A stretch of 64,000 nt of DNA from Cylindrodendrum hubeiense (lineage: Eukaryota; Ascomycota; Sordariomycetes; Hypocreales; Nectriaceae). The notes beneath the pieces are model-generated. The model was not told the DNA's origin. It was given only the letters and a program-made list of their open reading frames with translations, and searched no databases. Positions 10,335 through 22,527 of the stretch are shown here, one piece after another. The position numbers and the translations under genes are program-made. Where the stretch lies: positions 1-64,000 of the forward strand of contig JAANBB010000058.1 of NCBI GenBank assembly GCA_014621425.1, given 5' to 3'. Within the stretch, counting starts at the first letter, position 1. Every line of letters begins with the position of its first letter.

Positions 10335-13300
10335 GATTAGTAGCCGGCGTGCTGGACGATGGCGAAGGGATATTTTGGCGGTCGAGGTTGGAGATGAGGC
10401 TGTTCGGGTTGTCGCCGGTAGAGGGAGCGAGATCCATGGCAGCAGCGGACGCGCGGGAGGCTCATCGAGGGGCCCGGGGGCAGGAGCCGGAGCCGGAGGC
10501 GAGGAGCAGGAGCAATCCACCAAGAGGGACCTCGACGAGGGCCATGGAACGAGCGGCGAGGGCACCGGAGGAGACAGGAGCAGGCAGGCGAGTTGGCGAT
10601 GTAGAAGTGTAGGAGAGTCGGAGAGTCGCAGAGCCGGTGGTGGTGATAATGGGTGGGAGTCAAAATTGGCGGAGGTGGTGGGAAAACTGGGACCGGAATG
10701 GGCAGCAGGGACCGGTACAGTAATTGGCAGGCGCGGCACAATCGCATATCTCACCCACCGATCATGGAAAATGACGGCGGGAGGGAGGAGCGCCCACCGG
10801 CGCACCTGTCTCTCCGTCACGCAGTAACTACTTGGGTAGGTGCGCAGGCGGGGGTCTGGCCTCCGGGGCAAAGTCAGCTCCACTTGGCAAGTAGTCCACA
10901 ATGGCCCCGCCGATTAACACCCAGGTCACTCGAATGCATGATCACAGAGCACATGTAACGTGAAACGGTGCATACAGTGCATACCGTGCGGATATGAGCA
11001 AGCAACTCTAAATAAGACGTGTTCTTTGTGACGTCTTTGGGCGAAGTGGCTGGCAGCCCGACGACCCGGACATGCGGGCATCATGGGCGCACTCCAAGTT
11101 TCTGGCCATCAGCCCATGCTCATGCCCATGCTCATGCCCATGCTCATATCTTGCTCTTGCGCGCCTGACCCGAATAGAAAACGCATGGAACAAGGGCGGA
11201 CGTTGGTTAATGTGGGCCGCGCAGCAAGCCATCCCCTCCTGGCGGAGAGCGGTCGCCCCCATAGGCTGAGCTACATGCCCGCCAAGCAGGCAATGGGAAA
11301 ATTCTCTGCTGGTTCCTCGCACACCGGCCCATGTAACCGAGACGTGTGGTAAGCACTGGGAATTTCCCGGGTGTTTGTTGGTGGTGAGTGTTGAGGGCGA
11401 ACATCGTGAGCGAGGAGAAGCGAATGCGGTCATGTGGCGAGGCACGGGGAGTGACGCCGGATCTAGATCGTTTAGCCGCGAGTCAGCCACAGGCTGGAAA
11501 TAACCACACCGACACCGACACACGGCCGGATGGAACCGCGAGGCCAAACAAACAATGAGGCTACTGTTGCACCGCTGTTGTCTCTGGAACGCGGGATTGC
11601 TTGGGGTAACCTGTCTCGTGGACGGCGGCCAGGAACAGGCACCGGCCCCGTTTCGTACAGACCCCTAAGCCAAGCGCACTCATCCGCGTGGTTGTACGTA
11701 CAAATCAGCGGCCACTCGAAGACACACGCCGATGGCAAATGCATGATATGTGTCGCGCGACAGGATCCCGTCTACGACTTTCACCCAGAATCGGGTGTGC
11801 CCCGCAATCGCCCGCCCCTCCCCTTTCCCTGTTGCGAATCGATCTCTTTCTCCTCACCCAACAGCGGTGCAAAGTTCCCACATGCCACTCGCCTCAGCCT
11901 GTTTCTATATCTCTACCATCGCCAACTGCAAAATCCGGGGGATGCCAATGAGAACGACGCCGCGCCGAGAAGCGACGCCCTCCGGGGCCAAGCCCTGTCA
12001 GGATGTGTCGGGATGGTGCGCGCCATGGACAAGGCCAGCAGCTAGCGGAGCTTGACCAAGTTTCATGAGAGCGGTACGTACTCGAGGCAGGTCGCCGCGT
12101 TGTCGGTGCCCCCGACGACCCGAAGAGCATGTTGGGATAAGAGTCTGAGGAGTCGGCGACCAACCGAAAGCTGCTGGTTGGGGTGTCGCCGTCTTCACCC
12201 CACTGGATGCTACGCATGTCCACCTGCGCCTTGTGGCGTCACACTGCGTCATTGGCCGATGCCCGTTCCGACTACCGGCATATCACCAATCCGCGTCCCC
12301 AGCTTGGGCAGACTTGGGAGAATCGAGAATGGCCCAACCGCTGGCGTGTGGTGGTCCTGCTAATGGCGTCCCCGTCTCGAGCCCCTCGGAGCTCCTTCCC
12401 TGCAGAACAGAGCTTCGATAAGCACCGTTACCTCACCCAGGACTCACTTGTTCTCCCCGAGCTCGCATTCAGCTCAATCCTCCACCGGATGTCGGCACCC
12501 CCAACAACCGACTTCCGGACCACCCACTCCTCCCCTACGCTCACCGAGCAAAGACGATAGCTGAGCGTTGTGTGTCAACCATTACCTCATAACATGTCTA
12601 CCACATTTCTTGATGCGCCCTCTTGCCTCGCCGGCAGCTAGATTAGCCCAGGTCGTTGAGACGGCAACAGTCCTAATCGTGGCGACATCCGATTGCCCAT
12701 CGCCTCCCTGCCCTTTTGATTTCGCCTCCTCTCCTCGTCGCCTTCTTAGCCCTGACGCCCCTTTTCGCCATCAACGAGTGGCCCAGAAATCTCTCAATGG
12801 CCCAGGCCCTCCATCCTATCCAACACAGCGCAATACGAGTGAGGCTTTAGTCACCTGGCCCCCGGCCGCGTCCGTAAACCGCGTCTGGACTTGGCAGTCT
12901 TCAGCGACTCGCATATTCGCTGACCAAACAAACGGCACACCTGCTCAGCAGCAATCAGACGCCCCATACGGGTTGGGAAAGGGCCTGGATCAAGTTCCCG
13001 CTCGGAACCGTTGCATCAAGACGCTCAAAACCCCAGGTCTCTGGTCTAGCTTAAGCCGGGACCGTAAGCACACACTCGGCGCCCTACCTCGGGTACCATT
13101 CTAGAATCCCCTATTTTATCCACAAAGCCATTGATTAGATTTCATTGAAGTCATTTGGCCGGGAACTTACTTGCGGAGACTTTCCATGTGGACCTCGGCT
13201 ACCTAGTCGAAGTCAAACAATGTCTCCGTACAAGCAATAGGGTGGGACCAGTGCTCGGACTCAAACTTTGATACCGATGATTAGAGAGATTGCATGGCTT

Positions 13301-13692
13301 TGAAAGAATTTTATACTGGCTTGGAGGTACCTCATAGAGCTGTCTGTGAGATGATGGCCCTGTACGAGGTCAAGATGAAGTGTGGCCCGATCAAGAAAAT
13401 TGTTCGAGGACCTGCAGGTGCCCTCGGTGTCGCTGTTGGTCGTACTATGCAGCCCCAGGGCTTCCAGCCGTCCCCTAATGCTACTCCACGTGTGAGATAT
13501 CAGGTGCTCTCTCGCCCCAACAGACGGCCATGCGGGCTTTTAACCAACAGAAACTCCGGGTTGAAATGGAAACAACGTGATCAGGCCCCGTCAAATTGGC
13601 GATTAGAGAAGTTTAAGGTATCAATATTGTTCTCATATTTCTGCTTTGATCAAATAAATATTTACATGAATTAAGACCACTGACTAACCCCC
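10335..13692. other. 3.4-kb region without a supported gene
   Basis: It lies upstream of TF1 and beyond the 3' end of the GH3 gene. It is GC-rich to about 12.9 kb. Several open frames (for example 12568-13104 and 13294-13674) show no domain, no consistent intron structure and no codon preference I can trust. A short CATGCC-type tandem repeat lies at 11113-11147. It may be a long promoter or hold a decayed gene or a non-coding RNA. Confidence 0.4.
11113..11147. repeat. Short 12-bp tandem repeat (CCCATGCTCATG)
   Basis: About three direct copies of a 12-base unit occur in the putative promoter region of TF1. This looks like a simple minisatellite; no coding role is seen. Confidence 0.7.
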
Positions 13693-16098
13693 TCACAGGG
13701 TTACGGTTACGTTAACTGCCTTCAGATCCTCCGCCCTGGAACTCGATCCCGCCCAGAAGTTGTAAAGGCCCCCCTTAACCTTGAAGTTCGCATTGACGTA
13801 GTATCCCAGGTCCTTGTACGGGATTGAGAACGTAACCTCTTTGCTCTCACCGGCCTTGAGGTCCACCTTCTCGAACCGCACGAGCCGCCGCACTGGGAAT
13901 TCAATCCCCACGGTTGTGTTTGGGCGGTGGTACACCTGCACGACCTCTTTTCCAGCCACATCACCGGTGTTCTGGACCGTGACGCTGACGCTGACCTTGC
14001 CGTTCTTGTACGTAGCTGTCGGGGTTGAAATGTCAAACGTCGTGTAGCTTAGTCCGAAGCCGAACGGCATGGGTGAGTAGTGCTGCAGCACCGGCCACTG
14101 CCACGCCGAGTGGAAGCCCAGCCGAGAATCGCCACCGGGAGAATCATCCGAAGGGAGATAGTCGTAGAAGGACGGCACGGCGGATGAAAGCTGCGGCATG
14201 CTGACCGTCAGTTTGCCGCTGGGATTGACCGCACCAGTAATGACTTCGACGAGGGCGTGGTTCGTGTACTCGCCGCCAAGGAGGGAGTGCAGGATAGCGT
14301 TGGATCGCAGCGTCGAGTTGTTGAGGACAAATGGTTGGCCACCCGTCAAAATAAGAACAGTAGGCACACCCGCGTCGAGGACGGCATCGAGGAGCTGCTG
14401 CTGTAGCCCAGGGAACCCGAGGTCAGCGTGGGCAAAGAACTCGCCATCAGTTCGTTTCTTGAATAGGGGATCTTCCATAGCGACTGAGAGAGATCCAAGC
14501 ACAAGCACAGCAAATCCAGCATCCTTGGCGGCAGCAACGGCGTCAGAGATGCCACTGTTGTCGGTAGTATCAAGGAGATCAACTCCAGCAACAAATTCGA
14601 CGTTCTCCTCGCCCAAGGCTGACTTGAGGCTTGTGTGAAGGGAGTCGCCCCATTTGGAGCTGGAAGCATTGATGGCAGCATATGAGCCGAAGTTGAGGAG
14701 CTTGCCAAAGGGACCTAACAGTGCGACCTTCGTGGGCGTCTTGGGCAAAATGCCATCGTTCTTCAGCAGCACAATGCTTTCTCTGGCCGCCGTTCGTGCG
14801 AGCTTCAGGTGAGATGCAGCGCGGAGGGTCTTGTTTGCCTTGGTCTCATCGGGAAGGGCATTATCAAAGATACCTGTCGCGATTTTAAGAGTTAGGAGGT
14901 TGAGAGCAGCCTCGTCGATGAGCTTCGCGACCTTCTTGTTATCGACGCTCGAGATTAGTAGAGGAAATGTCGCAGGAGTACCGGGGCTCAGCTCCATCTG
15001 GAGACCAGCTTCAAGTGCCTGCAGCGCAGCATCCTCGTATGAAGTTGCCACCTTGGACTGGGTGTACATGTTAGCGATGGACCCAGCGTCCGACATGACG
15101 ACACCATCGAAGCCGAGCTTGCCGCGTAGGATATCCTGGATCATGTACTCGTTCATGGACATGGGTACTAGATCGACAGTTGCGTATGAAACCATGAGAG
15201 CTAATGGGCTGGCCTCGATGGCGCGGATATAGGGACGCAGCTGATCGTTGAAGAGGTGATTGATGCCGGAGTACTGGCTAGCGGCGTTGACGCCGCCACG
15301 CGATTCTCCGTAAACGAAGTGCTTGATGGTGCAAGCAACCTTGACGTTGCCATCCTTGTCAGTTTCCTGCATTGTCTCAACGTATTTATGGCCAAACTCT
15401 CCAACGAGATAGGCATCCTCGCCGTAGCTAGTAAAAAGAAAAACGACGAGATCAGTCACAAAGGTCTTCCCGGAATAGTTTTCATAATTGCCAGCTTACA
15501 GTTCACCAATTCGTCCGTATCGGGGCTCCCATCCGATATCAAGTGGAGGCGACAGTACCCAGGTGACACCCAGGGAAAGCTGCTCGTCGCGGATTGCGGC
15601 CGTTACCTCCTCGAACAGCGGCAGGTTGAAAGTCGACGACATGCCAAGGTTGCTGGGAAACACGGTGCCGCCAGAGATGAAGAGACCATTCACAGAATCG
15701 GTGATGGTAATAAAGGGGATATTGAGGCGGCTGTCATTGATCTGCTTCTCACGGACTTCATTGATGAGGGGAAGCGCATCCAACGCCCAATTGAACATGG
15801 GTCCAAAGCCTAAAACATAGTTAGCAAATATATCGTGAGAAATTAAGCGAGTTTAGTGTCACTTACCGAGGTTTCCATGCTGGTACTGGTATCTGCTTTC
15901 AAAGTTGGCTTCGTCGACAACTGGTCCGGACGTTAGAAGTCGGCGAATGCCACCCATCTGAGCAATCTTTTCCTCCCATGTCATCTTCTTAAGCAAGGCC
16001 TTGGCTCGCTGCTTAGGAGTCCCCTTGGACTTTGCCGAGGCGGCAAGGCCGGTCTGGCAAAGCGCTAACGCTGCCGCGACTAACTGGAGCTTGACCAT
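13693..16098 (-). CDS. Secreted glycoside hydrolase family 3 enzyme
   Basis: GH3 enzymes remove beta-linked glucose, xylose or N-acetylglucosamine from non-reducing ends with retention. Exons are 15867-16098, 15500-15809 and 13693-15427 (758 aa); the introns of 57 and 72 bp end in TTTTAG and ACTAG. The N-terminus is a signal peptide (MVKLQLVAAALALCQ), so secretion is expected. GH3 landmarks in order: KMTWEEKIAQM near the start, RYGRIGELYGED, KHFVYGES, then GVVMSDAGS, whose Asp (about 294) is the expected nucleophile. A second alpha/beta domain follows (AARESIVLLKNDG, LTGGQPFV), then the MPFGFGLSYTTF segment and a C-terminal fibronectin-III-like domain. The usual GH3 SDW/SDY is SDA here, and the early substrate loop reads ITDSVNG, so specificity cannot be told by eye. 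It is co-oriented with the sulfatase 0.7 kb upstream. Confidence 0.92.
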
Positions 16099-16781
16099 GA
16101 TGTAGCACTATTAGAGATCGCTATTAGATGATGCTGCTTCCGGTGATGGCTGTCCACAAAGCGACCAAGCCACTGGGGCGCTGCCAACTCCATCTTATAG
16201 GTTCCCGGCGCAGCGGAACGAACCAGTTCATCAGCTCACTGAGGTCATTGCCATGGGCCATGGCGGCATGCGACGTTAAATTTCGGGGTGGGGACGGCAT
16301 CCCCACGACTCGGGCCTCGCGACCCCCGGTCTGTCGGCAGTCCGTGTCCCGGGGGTCCACCGATGAGTGGGAGCCGTCGGAGGCCGAGGGGATTCGCATC
16401 TCGGTCGGTGGTTTGCGCGATTGGCCGCCATGGATGTCGCCATCGGCAGGTCGCCGGGAGCTGCCATGCTTCTCTTGCTGTCGAGGCCCATCGGCTTACA
16501 AGGTGGAATGATGGAGTCTCCCAGGAACGGATCTACCGGATATATCGCTGGAGATGGATGGAATTTCTGTGCTAATTTTGTCATGAGATTTGACTTCGGT
16601 TACAGTTGATGAAGAGGCCATGTTCCAGAACTCGCGGTGTTAGTCGATGGTGGGTCCGTGGGTCTTCCCGCTGAGGAGGCATCACCAAGGCGGAGCTGGT
16701 GGAAACGACGTCTCATGATCATTTTACTTTAATTCATCTTAATTCATATTCTCGTGACGATGAAATCATCTCTGCCACAAT
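16099..16781. other. Intergenic region, GH3 promoter
   Basis: 680 bp between the sulfatase stop and the GH3 start. The GC-rich part has several CGG and CCG triplets (near 16320-16350) of the kind bound by Zn2Cys6 factors, but no paired site stands out. No gene is supported. Confidence 0.4.
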
Positions 16782-18433
16782 TTAAGCAGTTCCCCGGGGA
16801 TGCACAGGCTCATCTCCTATATCCACCATCTTCCTCTCCAGCAAAGCCGTCATGTCCTTGACTACGCCCTTGTACTCCTCTTCGTTGTACACGTTAAATA
16901 ACTCCAGGGGGTCCTTGTCACAGTCAAACAGCTCCCACTCCTTGAACTCCTCATCGCCCGGTCGAGCACCCTTGATTCCAAGGGCCTCGTTGTACCAGTA
17001 GATGAGCTTGTACCGCTGATCGCGGATCCCGTAGTGCGCGTAGGCATTGTGGATAATGTCGTTGTGCATCCAATATCTATGGTACGCCGCCTGGGGCCAA
17101 TCCTCAGGGGTCTTACCCTGTAGCAATGGCCGGAAAGATTTGCCCTGCATGTACGAAGGCACATGGAGCTTAGCGTAGTCGAGCCAGGTGGTCGCGAAGT
17201 CAACGTTGCAGATGATATCATTGCAAACGGAACCCGCCTTGATCTCGTTCGGGTAACGGATCAGGAAGGGCATCTGGAAGGACTCCTCATACATAAAACG
17301 CTTGTCAAACCAACCGTGCTCTCCGAGGAAGAATCCTTGATCCGAAGTGTAGATGACGATGGTGTTGGCTGCCAGCTCCGGCTCGTCGGTGTCTAGGTAT
17401 TCGAGTAGTTGGCCGACACTGTCGTCGATTGACTGGATCGTCCGCAGATATCGCTGCATGTAGCGCTGGAACTTGAACTCGGCCAATTCAGCCGCCGTCT
17501 GGAATGTGAAGATGGTGCCATCCTCCTTGTCAATGAGTTTCATGGCCTTCAAATCGGCCTCGGCAGTCGGCGCCGGGATCTTTCGCTCGCTTGCGCCCTT
17601 CTCCTGTTGGACGCGTTCGCCAACTCGTCGTCCGCCATCGGGCTGGACGAGTCCCAGGTCTTGGTACGTCAGGTCCTCAGCCACACGCATCTTAGCAATC
17701 TTAGCCGCTCGGGCACGGTTCTTGTAGTCATCGGTGAAGGTATCCGGAAGTCGGACGGGGTCCTTGTATAGGTCCTTGTGCTTGTCGTCGCATTCCCACG
17801 AACGATGGGGCGCCTTGTGGTGGCACATGAGGAAGAAGGGACGGCTCTTATCCCGCGACTTGATAAAGTCGAGTGACTTGTCGGTGATGATATCGGTAAC
17901 ATATCCGGGGTTGATGTGGTTTCCATCAGGCTCGATGAACTCGGGATCCCAATACTCGCCTTGCCCGGGAAGGACAGACCAATAGTCAAAGCCCGTGGGC
18001 TGATTCTCTGCTTCCTCACCCATGTGCCATTTTCCAACCATACCAGTTTGGTATCCGCCCGTTCGAAGATGTTTCGCGACATTGGGAAGGTGGCTGTTGA
18101 TCTATTGGTTCAATCGTTAGCACTCTCTCGCATGCGGCTCTAAGGCCTTTCGGGGCGCTCGCCAAGACTAACATGGTCGTCTAGCGTCATGACGCCATTG
18201 ACATGGTTGTATGTTCCGCAGAGAATAGCAGCTCGGCTAGGCGTGCAGATGCTGTTTGTGACGTAGCAGTGGTTGAAGAGCATGCCCTCCTTCGCAAGGC
18301 GGTCAATGTTGGGTGTGTTGTTGATGCCCGCTCCATAGCAGCTGATGGACTTGGACGCATGGTCGTCAGCCATGATAAAGATGACGTTTGGACGGCCATC
18401 GCCGCTACTAGCGCTGGATCCTGCCGCTGCCAT
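16782..18433 (-). CDS. Type I (formylglycine) sulfatase
   Basis: Hydrolyses sulfate esters. Exons are 18173-18433 and 16782-18101; the 71-bp intron (GTTAGT, GCTAAC, AATAG) gives 526 aa. The metal-binding ADDH lies at about 22-25. The signature SICTPSR places the Cys that becomes formylglycine at residue 63 and Arg at 67. GKWHMG (K111, H113) follows, then HHKAPH and the second metal-ligand region YTSDQG...GEHGW. These match the alkaline-phosphatase-like sulfatase fold and look catalytically complete. The N-terminus ([13 protein letters not shown]) has no hydrophobic signal, so the enzyme appears cytosolic. The wording of the signature region is close to bacterial carbohydrate sulfatases, so horizontal origin is possible but unproven. 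The substrate is probably a sulfated sugar, judged from the GH3 and sugar-transporter neighbours. Choline sulfatase is less likely, because neither the N-terminal motif nor the context fits it. Confidence 0.9.
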
Positions 18434-18943
18434 TGTTTACTCGATTGGATAGAAGGAGTCGAATTGCCCTACGGAAAGCTGGTGAGAAGTGTCAAATTGA
18501 CGGAAAACATGAGCGAGAAAAGAGTTGACAACAGAGGGAAAGAAAGGCGGGGGACCACGGCATGACATGTTCCATCATGCCCTTTGAGAATCTCTCATGC
18601 CTGTCACCGATTCCCGAGCATGAGTGCTTTCAAGGTCCAAAGGTCGCTGTCATCCCGGACGCAGGTCCGGAGGCCGGTCTCCACTTGGCGGCGTCGGCTC
18701 GGACGACGGATTTCGGGCGGCAACACCATCCATTGGCTGATGGGAGGGTTACTGCAGCACGGTACGCCACTCATTGAAGTGCCATCATGCGGACGAATTG
18801 ACGCCTCATGGGATTGCGTTTACGGAAATATGGCTTGCGTGGCGGGAAAGAAATTGCTTTTCATGCATTGGGTACGCGTTGGCTTGCCCTCATAATCGTA
18901 ACAATTAAGACGCTAGATACTACAGATTGCGGGATCTCGCCCG
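18434..18943. other. Intergenic region, sulfatase promoter
   Basis: 510 bp between the second Zn2Cys6 regulator's stop and the sulfatase start. A CGG-containing stretch (CGGACGCAGGTCCGG, about 18656-18670) forms an imperfect inverted pair of CCG/CGG half-sites typical of Zn2Cys6 dimers. No gene is seen. Confidence 0.4.
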
Positions 18944-21265
18944 CTAGTACATGTATTGTTCATCAAATGCGCCAAGGTAGCCGCTCATCTCTTGGGAGCC
19001 CGTATTACAGGTCCACGCGTTAATGTCAAATGTCGAACCACCGTACGGCAGTCCGAAAAGAAGGTATGGATCCGTAATGGGATCGGCAGCGGGAAATCCC
19101 GGTTCTCTAGCACCCCATTCTCCCTGTGGCTCTTGCACCTGGTCTTCTTCTGTAGAAGCTGTCCAGCTTAGAGCTGGCTCGGCTGGCGGTTCAGGCGCGG
19201 CGTCGCGGCTATCGTCGACGAAATCGGACTGTCGCAAGAGACTGTGAATCGCGAGACGCTGACGGATGTGTGCATCTTTAGACAGCTTTGGAGGCGGGCG
19301 GGGATGCGGATCGACTGCCAAGACGGCTCGGTGATCGGAGGACTCAAGCCAGGATTTATGCTGTTGGATGACCCGTTCTAACTCCTGACGCTGCGTACTA
19401 TTAGTCTCGAATTTTGAGCAACCTTCATATAGCAACCTACCATGGCTTTTAGTTGAGCAGAGTAGTCAAAATACCGGGTAATGACATCTAAGCAGAGCTG
19501 AGCCTTGTTGATGGCCATTTGCATGGGTAGACCCGTGTTGTCCCGTCCTGTGTAGGTCCCGAAAAGGATGAGACGAGCGCCGTGGTAGGCACAGACGGCA
19601 GCGTCAAATTCCAGCATGTCTCGCTCGTCTTTATGCTGCACAAAGTCGGACAGGACCTTGACAATCTGCTCCGCGTGCCCTAGGCATTTGTCCTTCATGA
19701 GCGCCCTATCCGGGGCTGCCATGCCTTCGACGGCAGCGTGCGGTGTGGACTCGGGGTATCCAGTGAGGAAGATTCGGTAGAGATCGCAGTGGCATTGGTG
19801 CCAACTCATGTGCTAGAAGGTGTTAGATATCGCTTTTGCGTTGCGATGATGAACCTACTGTGATGGCGTATTGAGGTGGACGGTGCAGCTCTTCTGGATT
19901 TAGGGGCGGGTATTGATCGGCGGGCGCCAACCTGGTCCGGAGGCGTAGGAGATCATTTTGGAACTTCTCCATTGAACAATATAGCTCTGAGAGGTTGACT
20001 TCTTTGAGGAAAACGCGACGGTTGAGTCTTGATAAATTGGTGTCAGTAAGTCTCCCAAGAACAAGAAGTATGACAGCAACCTACCGCATAATTCCACGGC
20101 GAATAAATGCCAGTCTCACGAATGCAGCCCGGGATCCTAATACCTCCGGCTCGAGTCCTTTCCCGGGCTGCAGATACCCAGTGCTCACAGGCCGTTCTTG
20201 ATGGAAGTCGACGTCTTCGCATGGAAGTTGTAGGTGTATGGTATCGGGATCGAATAGATCAAACTCCTTTAGCCCGACACAGAAGCTGTCTTCGAGCAGG
20301 TAGAGTGACCAGAAGGTTCGCCGCCTGACCTCCTGAGCGACTGGTCCTAGGCGTGAGTGCTCATAGTTGAGACGTAAAGCTAATGCCCATCGGGCTGCGA
20401 GCCCGGCCATGATGAAGGCTCGAGGGAACTGCCCGACACCAGCTCGGTAGCGGATGAGGAGGAGCGAGGCTTGTAGCTGGAAGATGGACGGAGATTCTAG
20501 TCGATCCAGGATGATGCGCTCCGCCTCTTGCGCCCAGGATTTGTGGTCATCCCTATTTTTCGGGAAGTACATGGCGGTGATGGCGCATATGGCCAGCTTA
20601 AGCGCCCTGTCAATGGTCTTTTCACGGCATCTTTGGATGACGGTTGCCTTGTGGAGGAAGCAATAGGAGGCCAGGGGATATAAGCGATCGAAATACTGGG
20701 TAACTAGGAAGGCGGCCACTTCGTCCGAGGGAGAAGAAGTCAAGTTTGAGTTAGCTGTCGTCGAGATGTGATCGTCAGTATTGACCGGGCTGTCGTGCTG
20801 TGATTCGGATGCGGCACTCTGGTGCTGGCCTGGCGAATCCTCGGCCGGGTCGGAAGCTGCAGGGTCATCTCGAGACGATGATGCTGTTGCTATCGTCTTG
20901 GGACTGTTCTTGGAGGTGGAGTAGTGGCATTCGCGGTTTCGGCGCTGGCAGTTGGAACATTGCGGAGTGTCGCCGGAGCAGCGAACCTTCATGGACCTGC
21001 ACTCCAGACAGGCCTTGGTCCCACGGCACTTGGGCGGCAGCCGGGGCGCATACTGGCTGACTGGCTGCGATCCATCCTGCTCAAACGAGCACTGGAACTG
21101 CAGGCGCTGGCAGGTCCGACACCGAGGGATGGTCCCGTCGCATCGGACCTCCGGGGAGTTAGCACCGGCCGACTCCCGGGGGATCGGAGTACCCTCACCA
21201 CGTGGCGGGTGGGCGGGATGTGTGCGTACCTTGCGGACCCGACATTGAACGCATGCAGCTTTCAT
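18944..21265 (-). CDS. Second tandem-Zn2Cys6 transcription factor (TF2), related to TF1
   Basis: Five exons: 21230-21265, 20085-21148, 19859-20027, 19441-19812 and 18944-19390. The introns (81, 57, 46 and 50 bp) all keep frame, giving 695 aa. The first exon encodes only 12 residues and its intron splits the first zinc cluster between Lys12 and Val13. After splicing, cluster 1 is C5-C8-C15-C22-C25-C32 and cluster 2 is C59-C62-C69-C76-C79-C86. Both have the same spacing as in TF1. The remainder resembles the fungal middle-homology domain: LRLNYEHSRLGPVAQEVRRR and, in exon 4, WHQCHCDLYR, almost identical to TF1. The two are probably diverged paralogues. The position between the sulfatase and a divergent transporter makes it the best candidate for pathway-specific regulator. 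Unspliced reading destroys the first finger, so intron 1 matters for any model. Confidence 0.9.
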
Positions 21266-22527
21266 TGTGGCTCCTTGGCTTTTGGCGATTGATAAGCGAC
21301 AGATCAGTCGGGACGATGCTCGGTTGGGAGGGTTTCGCGGATGGTTTGCCCGGTTCTCTCGGTTCTTGAGAGGATGAAGCGGGGGGCTGCAGCTGTACCC
21401 GGGGAAGTCTCTTTGGGCGGTTCAGATTCCACCCAATTCGTGGCCGCGTCGCCTTGGTTAGCGAACAGGGATACGGACTGAATATGGACCGAATTTGAAC
21501 GTCTTCGACTGCTCGCAATGAGCGGTCGCGCAAAGCGGAGTCTAGGTGACACTGTCACGGGGGGCAGTCAATGGACGCTGATGCAGCCACGCAAGCATCC
21601 CGGTTCGACAGTTTACCCAGCACACGCAGGCTCGTTACTTGCTCAGACAGGCATCAAGCAGTGTTCGTCAGCATGCAGCGCATCACCAGTTTGCAGGAGG
21701 CAAAATCGCACAGCTCGCGATTGCGACACGGTCGCGAGGCCGTTTCTCCTAGCGAGCAGATTTCGACAACTGTGGCATAGAGCCGTGGAAGATGACGAGC
21801 ACGCCATAACCCAAGGGACGAGCGCCTCACAGCGCAGCGCAGCATCCAATGAAGCATCATGATGCTCAGCGTTCCCTAGCGCATCGCCATGTCGTCAGGC
21901 CAGGGCCCGATGGCGTGCCGCGTCTCCGCACGCATCCCCTCCGTCCAATAAAGCCATAGGCCGACCGAGTGCCCCGTACGCCCCGCTCTCTGCGGTCGAC
22001 TCCCCGAAGCTCCGAGGGCCCCCCGGTCTTTTCCACTGTGATCCCACTGTGACGACGCTGACTCGACATTCCACAGGCCCTGCTAACGCGGGACAATAGC
22101 GTTCTTGGGCGCCCCATCCCTGCTAGTGCGGGGCCTGCGTCTGGTGCTCGGGGAGTTCGTCTGCCCAATGGCGCGCCCCGCTCGACCACCCTCGACCGCC
22201 CTCCCATGTCCGCATTCTGCCCTGATGGCCTCGTTACGGCGAAATTGTTGCCGATATCATGGCATCCTCTCTGTCGTCTGCTAACAGGAAACACTGCTGA
22301 CCGAGCTCCGAGCTGCCATCGTACCCCAGCGCCTGGCGCCGCCGGTTCGATCTTTAGCGACGCTGCGACCAGGATCGCGCTGTCAATCAAGCAATCAGGC
22401 GGGGCCCTTTATAAATGATCCTCCCGACCCGTTTCAGCATATAATTCGACGGCCAAGACCTTCTCGGTGTACTTGCTCACCCTCACTGCATCGACAACTG
22501 TCACGGAACACCTGTGCAACCGCAAAC
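21266..22527. promoter_or_regulatory. Divergent promoter between TF2 and the MFS transporter
   Basis: 1.26 kb shared upstream region. It contains a perfect direct repeat CCGAGCT-CCGAGCT at 22301-22314, another CTCCGAG near 22010, and the transporter's TATA box. Such repeated CCG/CGG half-sites are typical binding sites of Zn2Cys6 factors, so TF2 may control both genes. This is inference from sequence alone. Overlapping open frames here have no domain. Confidence 0.45.
22410..22416 (+). promoter_or_regulatory. TATA box of the MFS transporter gene
   Basis: TATAAAT (22410-22416), about 118 bp before the start codon at 22528, in otherwise GC-rich promoter sequence. Confidence 0.5.

Noticed and set aside
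12568..13104. 178-aa frame upstream of GH3
   Set aside because: Composition typical of GC-rich intergenic sequence; no domain and no intron structure.
22345..22352. GGTTCGATC as tRNA T-loop
   Set aside because: No matching acceptor or anticodon stem around it.
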